Assembly (NCBI GenBank): GCA_949128115.1 | Contig: OX421966.1 | Span: 35,605,042 to 35,669,041 of the forward strand | Length of the DNA stretch: 64,000 nt | Origin: Anaspis maculata | Taxonomy: Eukaryota; Arthropoda; Insecta; Coleoptera; Scraptiidae | Direction: 5' to 3' | Shown: piece after piece, positions 43,911-56,308 of the stretch | Numbering within the stretch: the first letter of the stretch is position 1 | Layout: every line of letters starts with the position of its first letter | The notes under the pieces: generated by a model | Seen by the model: the letters and a program-made list of their open reading frames with translations, nothing else | Told to the model about the DNA's origin: nothing | The model's database searches: none | Made by a program: the position numbers and the translations under genes

Positions 43911-46900
43911 AATTTAACTCTATGTATAAATTCCAACTTATCAAATTATTTATTCAACTTAATTAGAAAATTCACTATGATGCGGTATCCTTTGTCTTAG
44001 GCAATCTATTTTATATAGAAAGGTGTTAATTTATTTTATTTGAATAAATTATTTATATATATACAGACGCCAGAAAAAGGGTAAAAACCTCAGCAACCCT
44101 TTTAAGAGATTTGGTTTCCGACAGAGCATGCTTTTGTAGACTCTATTAGCTTGAGACAAGCACTAGCAGTATTTATGCAAATCAAATCTGGACGAAATCT
44201 TGATTACGCGTTAGTTTCCCCCATAGAGTAAAATATTTATCCCTGTCGCACGACAAGGAGTTTATGGACATTCAAGATAAGCTAGCGTTCCAAACAAAGA
44301 GAACCTCTCAAGAACAATGCCAGGAAATTCAGTGTCGTTTCGAAACACTTCAAGATAAGAAAGGAAAGTGATATAAAATTTTGCAGGGTAATTAATTAGA
44401 GGCTCATTGCAATTTACCCTTAATTGTAAATTGCGTAAAGGTATTGAACCTAGCGTGAAATGGAGCTCCTGGATAAGTCTATAAATTATAAAGTATAGCA
44501 CCAGCCGGACATAAAATCTATGAAATGTCAACACTCAAATTTTATGTAAATTATTTGATCAATAATTATAATAATCGCTATAAATTCAAAAGATCAAGAC
44601 AAAACTCAGTGAACAACAATCTCTCTCTAAGTACAATTGAATAGTAAAGATTTCTTTTCGTACCCGTGTAAATGGGCGAGAAAGAAGAAGGGTTGAAATT
44701 AAAAACTGGACGAGGAATTAATAAATTAGGCAGGGAATTGAACTCAAGTGTGCTATAGGAAAGGGGTTCGTCAATAGTTCGGTAAATTAGGAAGAATGAT
44801 AACGAAATTAACTTGCAAGGGTTGAACCAATTCGTGGTAGGATTTCGCACGGTATTAGGATGTACTTTTCTTTCAGAAACCGGATGTAAACTGAATCAAA
44901 CGATTCCGGACGCTAGCTGAATGCCAGCACGTCTGGAAATTATAAAATGGATGATTGAGGTGAACTTAATTAAATTGGCGATGATTGATTATTTTATAAT
45001 GAAGTTGAGGTGTGGTTAAATGACTTTGTTTATGTCTCAATATTTATACAATTCATCCCCTCTCAAAGAACGTGAGGTTACGACTATAGTTTGATGGAGG
45101 GATTAGCCCGACGTGAAATTGAGGTAGGTGTAATTGATTTAAATGACTTAGTTGAAGTAAATTAAATTCTATGGCACAACAAATATGACTTAGGGTCCCT
45201 AGACGCATCACAGCTCAATTAATTTAATGTAGGGAAGGGGGGGATGTCACAATATCACTCATTTTACTTTCGTTAAGCTTGGAGCATAATAATAGGCAAC
45301 ACAGCATACAACAGTAACCTTCGCTGTTGTACAACACAACCACACTCAGATGTAAACAACCAAACATACTTCAACTGATGTAGGGGAACAGTGTCTAAGC
45401 TACCGCAATCAAATATGGATTTTATAAAAAAGACCGAACTTTCGGCAGAACACCAACATTAAAAAATTCATTCTGAAAATTGTGATCAAATATCCTATGA
45501 TGATCAAGTTCGTTTTCACATTTATTACTTCTTGTGATACACTCAGTGTTCATCTCAATGTCCCCTATCAGTTCGTTTCAAACTACCTACTTGACCACGT
45601 GATCAAGTTCGAAGTTCGAACAGCGCAATCTATGGCCTTGAAGTGGACATCTCTTTTTTAGAGTAAGGATACATTTTCAAGGATGAGTCAATTAATCTTT
45701 TGATTCTTTATCGATCAATAACTTCAGCACCTCAACTCCGGCCACCCTCACCCCGACTTGGAATCCAAATTTCAATTGATTATTTGATCATTTCAAATTT
45801 CAGTGTTAATTTGCTGGTTTTCTATAATATTCATTGAATGCAATTTTTGATATGTCTCAACTTTCTAGCCGTACGTCTTTGGTTGCCCATCCAGCTTCCT
45901 CCGGTTCGGGTTCTTTTATGCTTTTACTCAATCACGCAGCACGCTGTTGGTGCAAGCTGGTGTGAACCTAGAAGCTGCGAACAGTTAGTGCTCGGCAAGT
46001 TATGATGCGATCGTTGCCACCCTTGCAGTTTGCTGAATTCTAATTATTCAGAGATCAATCAAAAATTTAATCATCGCTCTCGATTGAGCGAAGATCGTAA
46101 AACTGTCCCCGTAAAAAAGTCGCGCGCGGCAATTTCGTTTTAATAACCTGTAAAATGGAAATGTGTTCTGCAGGTTTATCATGAGCATTTTCGATTTTAC
46201 TCCTTTTCGTTTCGGTCGTAGTGTAAAACGACGCCAATTTGTCGCAAAAAGTGTCATCGCGTCGCATTAAAATTCGCCTTTTGTCCCGCATTTAAACGAA
46301 CATGAGCGGAGGTGGCTGGGAGAAACCAACTAAAATCGAAATCCTAGAAATTGAATTATCACATCCATTTCCAATGACTGTTACATGAATACCGAAGTTG
46401 AAAGGTCACAAGTGAAATTGAACATAATGTAATAAATAAGGTTATGAAATTAGTAGATTGGACGTCTAATAAAACTATTAGGGAGATGTCTAGATTGTAT
46501 TACACGATAATTAGAAATTCATTAATATACCTATACTTATTATACCCATCATCATCACTGGAACGATTTCAAAAATTGCTTGTAATTGAGCTCAAGGCTC
46601 TTGAAAGTTTTAATGCCGAATAAAACACTGCCGAGAAAAATGATGTTTTTGAATTGGCCGGACGCATTTTGTGGACAAGCAAATTGGCGATCAAAATAAA
46701 AAAAATACAACGACTTCACCTGCCACCGCATCACGAATTTGAGCATCACGTGTCCGTCTAGTCTATCGACTTACTCAATGTTTACCTTTTCTCCGCCACT
46801 GCAGGAGATCCCGTGTAAAATAAATATTACAGCAGGATAATCCGTCAAATTGCCGGTGGTGTGCTGTTGCTTTTTTTACGAGGGACGTCGAAGAACCTAT

Positions 46901-47928
46901 AAAAATATCCTCAGTTTGCAGCTTTTCCGACTTTAATCCGGACACACACGCGGAAATAATCAAATCATCGGATTTCATTCCGAACGTTTTTTCCTATACC
47001 TTTTACACACCTACTCATATTTTTTTATACGTGTGACCTTTTCTGTTCCCTGAAAAAGTACCACGCACACGCTTTCTGTCTCTTATATCTATCTATTACT
47101 GCTGTGACCAGAGTTTGATGTCTTTATCGGATTAGAAGCCCTCCATTGTCCTCGATGCGATCCGGTTTGTAATACAAAGCTTTATTCCAATTGCAATTTT
47201 ACACTGTTCGACGTATTGTTTTGTTATTGCTTGAAGTTGCGCTCTGGTCACATGCTCTGGTAGGTTCATGTTGTCCCTAATCAACTATAATATTCGTAAG
47301 TGATAAATGTAACATTATGAGTGATTCACTGTTTCAAAAAGCTCCTGTTGGAACGTACATTGCTGAAATTAGACTTTTCAGTAGATCGCAAAACGATATT
47401 TGTCATGCGGATTTTCGGAATTCTGATCATCTGCCATGGCTTTAAAATAAGCAAAACGCTCTGCATTTATCTTAGTTGAGTTGCGCAGTAAGTATACATC
47501 CCTAGATTAATGTTGTACAAACTAGAATGTTGGCGAAGAACATGCAACATGCATATTTCGGTTATTAAAAGACGCAAATTTCCATACATGATAATTGGTA
47601 CAGAAATACTCATTTGTTCAATACTCATTTGTTCAGCTATATTAAGTGGCTAGTGAACGAATCATTTAGCATAATAATGAGTAGGTACCTACAAACCTAG
47701 ACAATGATCAGGTACCTATTCCGAGCCCTATTTTGGGAGTGGTCTATTGGAAGCAATTGAAACATCATTTTCCGTTAACAATTTTAGCATTTTAGGTGAG
47801 ATAAATTGAATCGTTCTTGGCAATCAGAAGCTGATGGGTTCGAAATTCGAACAAATTTTTGAGCCCCGACGACAACTTCAGTGTTAATTGCGCAGTTTAT
47901 TTGGATTACGATTTTTTATAGTTATTTC
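43911..47928. other. 4 kb without supported gene
   Basis: The first bases may be the R2-like 3' UTR. The remainder is AT-rich with no paired repeats that I could align. The stretch 46070-46290 is richer in CpG, with overlapping short frames on the minus strand and no recognised motif. No RNA gene was found. Confidence 0.3.
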
Positions 47929-47990
47929 TCTGTGTGTCATGTGTCTGTCTGTGTCTGTGTCTGTCATGTGTCTGTCGTGTCTGAGTGACA
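47929..47990. repeat. (TGTC/TG)n degenerate simple repeat
   Basis: 'tgtgtctgtctgtgtctgtg' and variants, about 60 bp. Confidence 0.85.
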
Positions 47991-48347
47991 TCTTTCTCGG
48001 ATGTCTTATTCAACCGGTATTGTTACCTTTTCCATTAAATTCTGTGTGAAATAAGAGATTATAAGAAAGAAAAGTTATTTCAATTCATCATCCCTGATCG
48101 AAGTATGCCAAATAGGCCTTTTTGCAATCGTTATAAAACTTGATCGAAAATGAGCCAAATGAAACCATTGTGGTTTTGAATAGTGGCAAAAGGTCCATTT
48201 TTCTCTAGTCATGCTATTACTCGTTACATTTCCACGACTTTTGATCGAAAAGGAAGTAAAGTGCAAAGTGCATATTCGGCTCCGTCCGCCATCTTTGATT
48301 TTGACACATCGACCATTCTACCCTCTAATAGTGACGTCTTGTTCAAT

Positions 48348-48582
48348 GAGGCTGGTTTATATTGGATGTCACTCATGCCGTTACCCTTAACCGGTTGCAT
48401 CTGATTGGCTGTCCGCATTCCCTATGCCGTTAAACTTAAAACTTGGCGAACTTCTAGGGTAAGGAAATAAGCCACGGGATTATTCCCTGTCAATATACAC
48501 GTTTGTATTCAAACGCTACCTCTAAACTTTACAGTAAGGGAATAAGTTACCGCGCGGTTACATCGAATATAAACCAGCCCTT
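48348..48582. mobile_element. About 235-bp MITE
   Basis: 'ggctggtttatattggatgt' (48350) and 'acatcgaatataaaccagcc' (48579) are inverted copies with one mismatch. The interior is non-coding. Confidence 0.75.
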
Positions 48583-48959
48583 AGCTTCCCATTGGCACTA
48601 CTAACGTATGGTCCGAAAGTTTTGGGAAATTGTTCAAAGCTAATAACTTTTTCTAAATAGTCTTTATTTTTGAACTTGATCTTGCAAAAATTGACATCAT
48701 ATATAACAATAACAAATTTATATTCAACATATTGAAAAAAAACCATTATCTTCGAGGGATCTCAATTTTCTTCTACCATGTTTCATAATTTTCTGTATCA
48801 ATTTCTCAAATGCGAAATTCTCTAATGTTATTGAAAAATGTGAAGCCGTAATTAGTCTTCATTTGCAGCTTCCCATCCCTTGTCGTATGTCGTATACTAT
48901 CCTGCTCAATACTTCGGTCAAAAATTGGGATTTTTTTAATTCTTTTTAAATTTTTTCTC

Positions 48960-49130
48960 TCCTTATCGGCGCACATTGGCCATAGGAGTTTTGCCCCTAT
49001 TTACTCCGTACAATGATAGTGAAAAATTACAAATTAGACAGCACAAACATCCAGACTTCTTCCGGGAATCGAACCCGGGGCTCTCGTGGCCGCAGGCAGC
49101 CAAACAACCACCTGCGCCACGGGGCTGTCC
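48960..49130 (-). mobile_element. tRNA-derived SINE, third family
   Basis: On the minus strand, 'gccccgtggcgcaggtggtt' contains the A box TGGCGCAGGTGG (49108-49119), and 'cccgggttcgattcccgg' contains the B box GGTTCGATTCC (49065-49075). Spacing and the T-arm stem are tRNA-like. A non-tRNA body of about 90 bp follows and ends near 48960 in 'ggagagaaaaaat'. The extended body and lack of a proper acceptor stem argue against a functional tRNA gene. Confidence 0.75.
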
Positions 49131-49758
49131 AAAAAAGGGAAAGACAATACTTCTGAGCAAAAATATCAGGAAATGGATTGTTACAGTGGAAAATTGAGAA
49201 TTTGTTGTGCGTTGTTTTGCCCACTCAGTACAAATATGGGGGAATAACGAAGTGCCCGCTTGGGACGAACAGGCTTAAGAGGCTCCCCCCAACCTCTTGA
49301 GCAGTGTTACGAAATAAGTGAGTGATCACCACGCGCCAATCAATAAGCCACAAACCTCCTATTTTTTTTTTGTGTAACTTATGTATTCGACCAAAAATTT
49401 TGAATCGCCATTCGCGAGTTCCACCAAAAACGTTAACTAAGGAATAGCTAATTTCAAGTTTTCTTGTAGGAATTTTGGCCAACTGACATAATTTCGGTTT
49501 CAAATCAATTAATAAAGCAAATAATCGGTGTTCTTTCGTGAAAATCGTGTTTCTTCGCGATAAAGAGTCCCACCTTTAAATGTCTGGCCCTCTGGCCATC
49601 AATAAAATCACCTATATCAAGCATTTTGTCAGAACAAAGTCCATTGAACAGCATATCAGCGGTTAACACTATGTTGACTTTTTGGTAGTAGATCAATCGA
49701 TTGATATTTCACAGGTGTATTATACCACTAAGATAAGGTGACTAACAGCCAGTTCCAC
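49131..49758. other. Unannotated spacer
   Basis: No gene is recognised. A small 'aagaggct...acctctt' hairpin lies near 49275-49300. Confidence 0.3.
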
Positions 49759-49967
49759 CAGCGAATTTAATCATTGTTAGCTAATTGAGAAATTTTTTGG
49801 TTAATATTGGCTTAGTGACCACAGAAAACACAAGCTTCATGAAAGATTATGGAAAAATGTTCAGACCACAACAGCTTGCATGCATTTTCCGTGGTCATTC
49901 AACCAGCACTGACCAAGAATGCATCAGAGAAAATGTCTCAATTAGCTAACAGTAATTAAATTCGCTG
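49759..49967. mobile_element. About 209-bp MITE with candidate empty site at 51581
   Basis: 'cagcgaatttaatcattgtt' and 'agctaattgag' pair with 'ctcaattagct' and 'aacagtaattaaattcgctg'. The flanks 'ccagttccac' and 'ggccagtcaaat' are nearly joined at 51571-51596, as if that copy lacks the insertion. Confidence 0.65.
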
Positions 49968-50262
49968 TAGGCCAGTCAAATAAGGAAAGCTGGAGGGAAA
50001 AAACTGTTGGAGTTTTGGAAATTCGACAGTAATGTCCGGTAAGGTGAACTGATAAACATACCAAAAGTCCCCAACTCTACCTATTGAGCTCGAGCCGCCA
50101 TCTTGGAAAAATGGTCCTTCGATCCAGTTTTCTGCTTATATTGCGCGCCAATCATCAGAGATATTCAATTAGGTTTCATTAAAAATCAAGGCTATAAAAT
50201 TGTCTACAAAAATTGTTTCGTACCGATTTTTCTCTCGTATCTGTTGATATTAATTAAATTAA
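49968..50262. repeat. Repeat module outside the palindrome, partner of 51618-51880
   Basis: Blocks 'gagggaaaaaactgttggag', 'cagtaatgtccggtaaggtg', 'ccccaactctacctattgag' and 'gccgccatcttggaaaaatg' match the copy inside the palindrome arm closely. This makes it the only unmirrored copy of that module. Confidence 0.8.
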
Positions 50263-51879
50263 ATTGACTAAATTAACTGGACCTTAGTGACCTTAAGGCA
50301 GTCGTCTGATGGCAACATGATGTCTTGGCAACCAACTATATATATAGCATAGCGGAATCTATAACTGGTTACCTGACGACTATTCAATCATCCTGACATC
50401 TTGTATAGCCCCTGCGGAACCGCCGCGCCGGCGGGCATCGTCTTCTTTTTGGAAATATCGATGCCTTCCTTGATCCTTTGCTCCTGCCAAGTATGTAAAG
50501 TGCCTTTGAGCAGTCTCGATCAAAGAGTAGCCTCTCTGTCACTTTTTTGAGTTGACGGTAGTGACACTAGTGACAGTTGCTTTGTCTTCTATGTCAAGTG
50601 CTGTCCCCTGTCGAGATATGATGCATGCTTATGGCCTTCAGCAACCGATTAACTTTCCATTTCCATATGATGGGAAACTGAAATTTACACGTAACTAGGT
50701 ATGTATACCTACCCCGTAAAGATCTTATAGGTCGCAGTGCAGGAAAGATTTCCCAAGAACAAATGACCACCTTTAATCTGCAATACCTACCCCATCGACA
50801 GAAGAAATTGCAAGAATGGACTACCAATAATAATAATAAAAAACAACAAAGTACCAAATAACAGCTACAAATCCGGGCCTGCTTTTCCAGAACTCGCAAC
50901 GGCGGTGTTCGCTTTTAATTCCCTCCAAGCATAAATTTTCGTTATCTACGTCGACGGAGGCGGCGGCGTCGGTGGCTCAGGTGGATTGCATAAGGCCGTA
51001 TACAAAATCCGTTGACAAGCGTGGCGTATGTCTGAGCTCTGCATGCTCTGAATGCTTTCAACGTATTACCGAGCATTACCTTAATCAGACTGCTAATGAT
51101 AACATATGTATACCTACAACACATCTAATTGCACCCCTCATTTGTGTCGAGTATGCTCAACTGTAGTTGACTGTGACATAGGGTTGTAGGAATTCACCTA
51201 TATCTACTGGGTGTTTCTGATGGTGATCGCTATAAGCTGTTTATTTGTTCAACTGACAGCCCCAAAGCTAGATTTCAGTGGAAACCAAGATCCCTGGAAC
51301 TCAAAAACTGAGTTGATGCCAAGCCTGTAGAGAAGTAGGGGGTATGGGAGAGTGGGGCACAGAGGACCATCCAGGCTACCGCAGTCATTGAATCTGCAGA
51401 CACGATTCCATTCAAAATTATCATCGATGATAAGCATACCACTTGTGATATTATTACTGACTATATAAGTATATACAGGATCACTTTCTCAACAAGAACT
51501 CGAAGAACATTCTGAGCACGGTCCTGTGTTTTTTCCATAAATGAATAGAGCGCTACAAAGGCCCTTACATCCAGTTCCACCAGTTGGCCAGTCAAATTAG
51601 AACAAAATTTTTCGTTTGAGGGAAAAAACTGTTGGAGTTTTGGAAATTTGACAGTAATGTCCGGTAAGGTGTACTGTTGAACATACTAAAAGTCCCCAAC
51701 TCTACCTATTGAGCTCGAGCCGCCATCTTGGAAAAATGGTCCTTCGATCCAATTTTCTGCTCATATTCCGCTAATCATCAGAGATATTCAATTAGTTTCA
51801 TAGAAAATCAAGGCTATAAAATTGCCTACAAAAATTGTTTCATACCGATTTTTTTCTCGTATATGTTGATATTAATAAA

Positions 51880-53286
51880 ATTAGTTTAACAAAAAAAAAT
51901 CAAAAAATTAGCGATTTTTTGCCTATGGCTCAAGATATTGTCTTCAAAATTTGTGAAGATGTTGGCAGTCCACATCAAAGCTGAACGTGACAGTTGAGAT
52001 AGAAAAAAAAATTGCGAAAATATTTTTTTGATTTTTTTTTTCAAATTAAGCAAAATATTGATTTTCGAGTTTGACATTTCCAACAGGGCGGAGTAAAGGT
52101 TTCAATCGAACATAAATCAGTTTTGATATTTACATATTGTAAGGCAAGATTTCATCAGTATTGTGCCTTCACAATCTTCTGCAATGCTCGATATGAATTA
52201 AACTAAAAGAATAATAGCTAAGTCCAAAAAGTGTTGTCGATTGGTTATGAAGGAAACATTTCGAAACAAAAGACATCAGCAAAGGATATACAGGAGGTCC
52301 AAAGGTTATTCAACTGTATATGAGCCCCATATTGATGTGCCTTATTCAGATTCAGATTCTTTATTAGCTCTTCAATAATTATTACAAAACATATAATTAA
52401 AATATTGCATCCATGGGTTGCAAATGAGCATCGTCAATGTATAGTATAAATAAACACATAAACCCAATTTATTCCAAGATGGCAATAAATTTGATCGAAG
52501 GACCATTATTTCAAGATGGCGGCTCAAGCGCAACAGGTACTGACGGGGACTTTTAGTATGTTTATTAGTATACCTTAGCGAACATCCTTGTCAAATTTCT
52601 GAAACTCCGACAGTTACTCCTCTCTACTTTTCTATATTTCACTGGCTGAAATTTGTAAAGTCAAGTTTGAGGACTAATAACTTTCAAATAAATCGATCAA
52701 TTTTGTTCTTTTTTTCAGCAATGTAAAGGCTGTATTTTTGACACCAGGTATGCTTTACTACTTCCATTTTGTATCGTTACTTTTTGTTATACAGGGTGGA
52801 TTTTAACATTTTGATTGACTCTTTTGTACTATTTTGAATAAAGCACATCAATATGGGGCTCATATTCAGTTGAATAACCTTTGGACCTTCTGTATATCCT
52901 TTGCTGATGTCTTTTGTTTCGAAATGTTTCCTTCAGAACCAATCGACAACACTTTTTGGACTTAGCGATTATTCTTTTAGTTTAATTCATATCGAGCATT
53001 CCAGAAGCTCATGAAGGGACAATAGTGATGGAATCTTGTCTCGCAATATGTAAATATCAAAACTGATTGATGTTCGATTGAAACCTTCACTCCGCCCTGT
53101 TGGAAATGTCAAACTCAAGAACCAAATATTTGCTTAATTCAAAAAAATATATATATATTTTCGCAATTTTTTTTTCTATTTCAACTGTCACGTTTAGCTT
53201 TGATGTAGACTGCCAACATCTTCACAAATTTTGAAGACAATATCTCTAGCCATAGGCAAAAAATCGCTTTTTTTTTTGAATTTTTT
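51880..53286. mobile_element. Foldback element in the left arm (mirrored at 53297-54703)
   Basis: Divergent inverted arms (about 51905-52350; 52846-53280) share 'ttttttgcctatggct', 'cagggcggagt', 'agtccaaaaagtgttgtcga' and 'cacatcaatatggggctcat' blocks at visibly less than 100% identity. The arms are therefore older than the perfect palindrome. The palindrome centre falls at the outer end of this element. Confidence 0.8.
52350..52470 (-). mobile_element. LINE-like 3' tail inserted in the foldback (mirror 54113-54233)
   Basis: On the minus strand, 'gagctaataaagaatctgaa' followed by 'tctgaataa' is a polyadenylation-like signal with a short tandem TCTGAA tail, typical of a 5'-truncated non-LTR element. 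The opposite foldback arm (52846) lacks it: 'ttattca' continues directly into 'aaatagtac'. Confidence 0.5.
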
Positions 53287-56200
53287 TCAATTTTTTAAAA
53301 AATTCAAAAAAAAAAGCGATTTTTTGCCTATGGCTAGAGATATTGTCTTCAAAATTTGTGAAGATGTTGGCAGTCTACATCAAAGCTAAACGTGACAGTT
53401 GAAATAGAAAAAAAAATTGCGAAAATATATATATATTTTTTTGAATTAAGCAAATATTTGGTTCTTGAGTTTGACATTTCCAACAGGGCGGAGTGAAGGT
53501 TTCAATCGAACATCAATCAGTTTTGATATTTACATATTGCGAGACAAGATTCCATCACTATTGTCCCTTCATGAGCTTCTGGAATGCTCGATATGAATTA
53601 AACTAAAAGAATAATCGCTAAGTCCAAAAAGTGTTGTCGATTGGTTCTGAAGGAAACATTTCGAAACAAAAGACATCAGCAAAGGATATACAGAAGGTCC
53701 AAAGGTTATTCAACTGAATATGAGCCCCATATTGATGTGCTTTATTCAAAATAGTACAAAAGAGTCAATCAAAATGTTAAAATCCACCCTGTATAACAAA
53801 AAGTAACGATACAAAATGGAAGTAGTAAAGCATACCTGGTGTCAAAAATACAGCCTTTACATTGCTGAAAAAAAGAACAAAATTGATCGATTTATTTGAA
53901 AGTTATTAGTCCTCAAACTTGACTTTACAAATTTCAGCCAGTGAAATATAGAAAAGTAGAGAGGAGTAACTGTCGGAGTTTCAGAAATTTGACAAGGATG
54001 TTCGCTAAGGTATACTAATAAACATACTAAAAGTCCCCGTCAGTACCTGTTGCGCTTGAGCCGCCATCTTGAAATAATGGTCCTTCGATCAAATTTATTG
54101 CCATCTTGGAATAAATTGGGTTTATGTGTTTATTTATACTATACATTGACGATGCTCATTTGCAACCCATGGATGCAATATTTTAATTATATGTTTTGTA
54201 ATAATTATTGAAGAGCTAATAAAGAATCTGAATCTGAATAAGGCACATCAATATGGGGCTCATATACAGTTGAATAACCTTTGGACCTCCTGTATATCCT
54301 TTGCTGATGTCTTTTGTTTCGAAATGTTTCCTTCATAACCAATCGACAACACTTTTTGGACTTAGCTATTATTCTTTTAGTTTAATTCATATCGAGCATT
54401 GCAGAAGATTGTGAAGGCACAATACTGATGAAATCTTGCCTTACAATATGTAAATATCAAAACTGATTTATGTTCGATTGAAACCTTTACTCCGCCCTGT
54501 TGGAAATGTCAAACTCGAAAATCAATATTTTGCTTAATTTGAAAAAAAAAATCAAAAAAATATTTTCGCAATTTTTTTTTCTATCTCAACTGTCACGTTC
54601 AGCTTTGATGTGGACTGCCAACATCTTCACAAATTTTGAAGACAATATCTTGAGCCATAGGCAAAAAATCGCTAATTTTTTGATTTTTTTTTGTTAAACT
54701 AATTTTATTAATATCAACATATACGAGAAAAAAATCGGTATGAAACAATTTTTGTAGGCAATTTTATAGCCTTGATTTTCTATGAAACTAATTGAATATC
54801 TCTGATGATTAGCGGAATATGAGCAGAAAATTGGATCGAAGGACCATTTTTCCAAGATGGCGGCTCGAGCTCAATAGGTAGAGTTGGGGACTTTTAGTAT
54901 GTTCAACAGTACACCTTACCGGACATTACTGTCAAATTTCCAAAACTCCAACAGTTTTTTCCCTCAAACGAAAAATTTTGTTCTAATTTGACTGGCCAAC
55001 TGGTGGAACTGGATGTAAGGGCCTTTGTAGCGCTCTATTCATTTATGGAAAAAACACAGGACCGTGCTCAGAATGTTCTTCGAGTTCTTGTTGAGAAAGT
55101 GATCCTGTATATACTTATATAGTCAGTAATAATATCACAAGTGGTATGCTTATCATCGATGATAATTTTGAATGGAATCGTGTCTGCAGATTCAATGACT
55201 GCGGTAGCCTGGATGGTCCTCTGTGCCCCACTCTCCCATACCCCCTACTTCTCTACAGGCTTGGCATCAACTCAGTTTTTGAGTTCCAGGGATCTTGGTT
55301 TCCACTGAAATCTAGCTTTGGGGCTGTCAGTTGAACAAATAAACAGCTTATAGCGATCACCATCAGAAACACCCAGTAGATATAGGTGAATTCCTACAAC
55401 CCTATGTCACAGTCAACTACAGTTGAGCATACTCGACACAAATGAGGGGTGCAATTAGATGTGTTGTAGGTATACATATGTTATCATTAGCAGTCTGATT
55501 AAGGTAATGCTCGGTAATACGTTGAAAGCATTCAGAGCATGCAGAGCTCAGACATACGCCACGCTTGTCAACGGATTTTGTATACGGCCTTATGCAATCC
55601 ACCTGAGCCACCGACGCCGCCGCCTCCGTCGACGTAGATAACGAAAATTTATGCTTGGAGGGAATTAAAAGCGAACACCGCCGTTGCGAGTTCTGGAAAA
55701 GCAGGCCCGGATTTGTAGCTGTTATTTGGTACTTTGTTGTTTTTTATTATTATTATTGGTAGTCCATTCTTGCAATTTCTTCTGTCGATGGGGTAGGTAT
55801 TGCAGATTAAAGGTGGTCATTTGTTCTTGGGAAATCTTTCCTGCACTGCGACCTATAAGATCTTTACGGGGTAGGTATACATACCTAGTTACGTGTAAAT
55901 TTCAGTTTCCCATCATATGGAAATGGAAAGTTAATCGGTTGCTGAAGGCCATAAGCATGCATCATATCTCGACAGGGGACAGCACTTGACATAGAAGACA
56001 AAGCAACTGTCACTAGTGTCACTACCGTCAACTCAAAAAAGTGACAGAGAGGCTACTCTTTGATCGAGACTGCTCAAAGGCACTTTACATACTTGGCAGG
56101 AGCAAAGGATCAAGGAAGGCATCGATATTTCCAAAAAGAAGACGATGCCCGCCGGCGCGGCGGTTCCGCAGGGGCTATACAAGATGTCAGGATGATTGAA

Positions 56201-56308
56201 TAGTCGTCAGGTAACCAGTTATAGATTCCGCTATGCTATATATATAGTTGGTTGCCAAGACATCATGTTGCCATCAGACGACTGCCTTAAGGTCACTAAG
56301 GTCCAGTT

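Larger units (their letters stand above)
50275..56308. repeat. Giant palindrome: two 3,012-bp arms, 10-nt loop
   Basis: Every position x in 50275-53286 pairs with 106583-x in 53297-56308. The arms appear identical in all blocks compared, with no indel. The loop is 'tcaatttttt' at 53287-53296. Outside 50275 and 56308 the sequences diverge at once. Open frames come in mirror pairs and none has a recognisable domain. Each arm itself contains smaller foldbacks, so the structure is an inverted duplication of a repeat mosaic. It is either very recent or an assembly/read artefact. Confidence 0.95.

Noticed and set aside
49051..49130. Functional tRNA gene on the minus strand
   Set aside because: A and B boxes are good, but the acceptor stem does not close well and a SINE body follows directly.
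50966..50980. A-box-like 'tggctcaggtgg'
   Set aside because: No B box at the expected distance downstream.
50594..55989. Mirror pairs of open frames in the palindrome (for example 50594-50899 and 55684-55989)
   Set aside because: Duplicated by the palindrome itself; no recognisable domain, so not called as genes.
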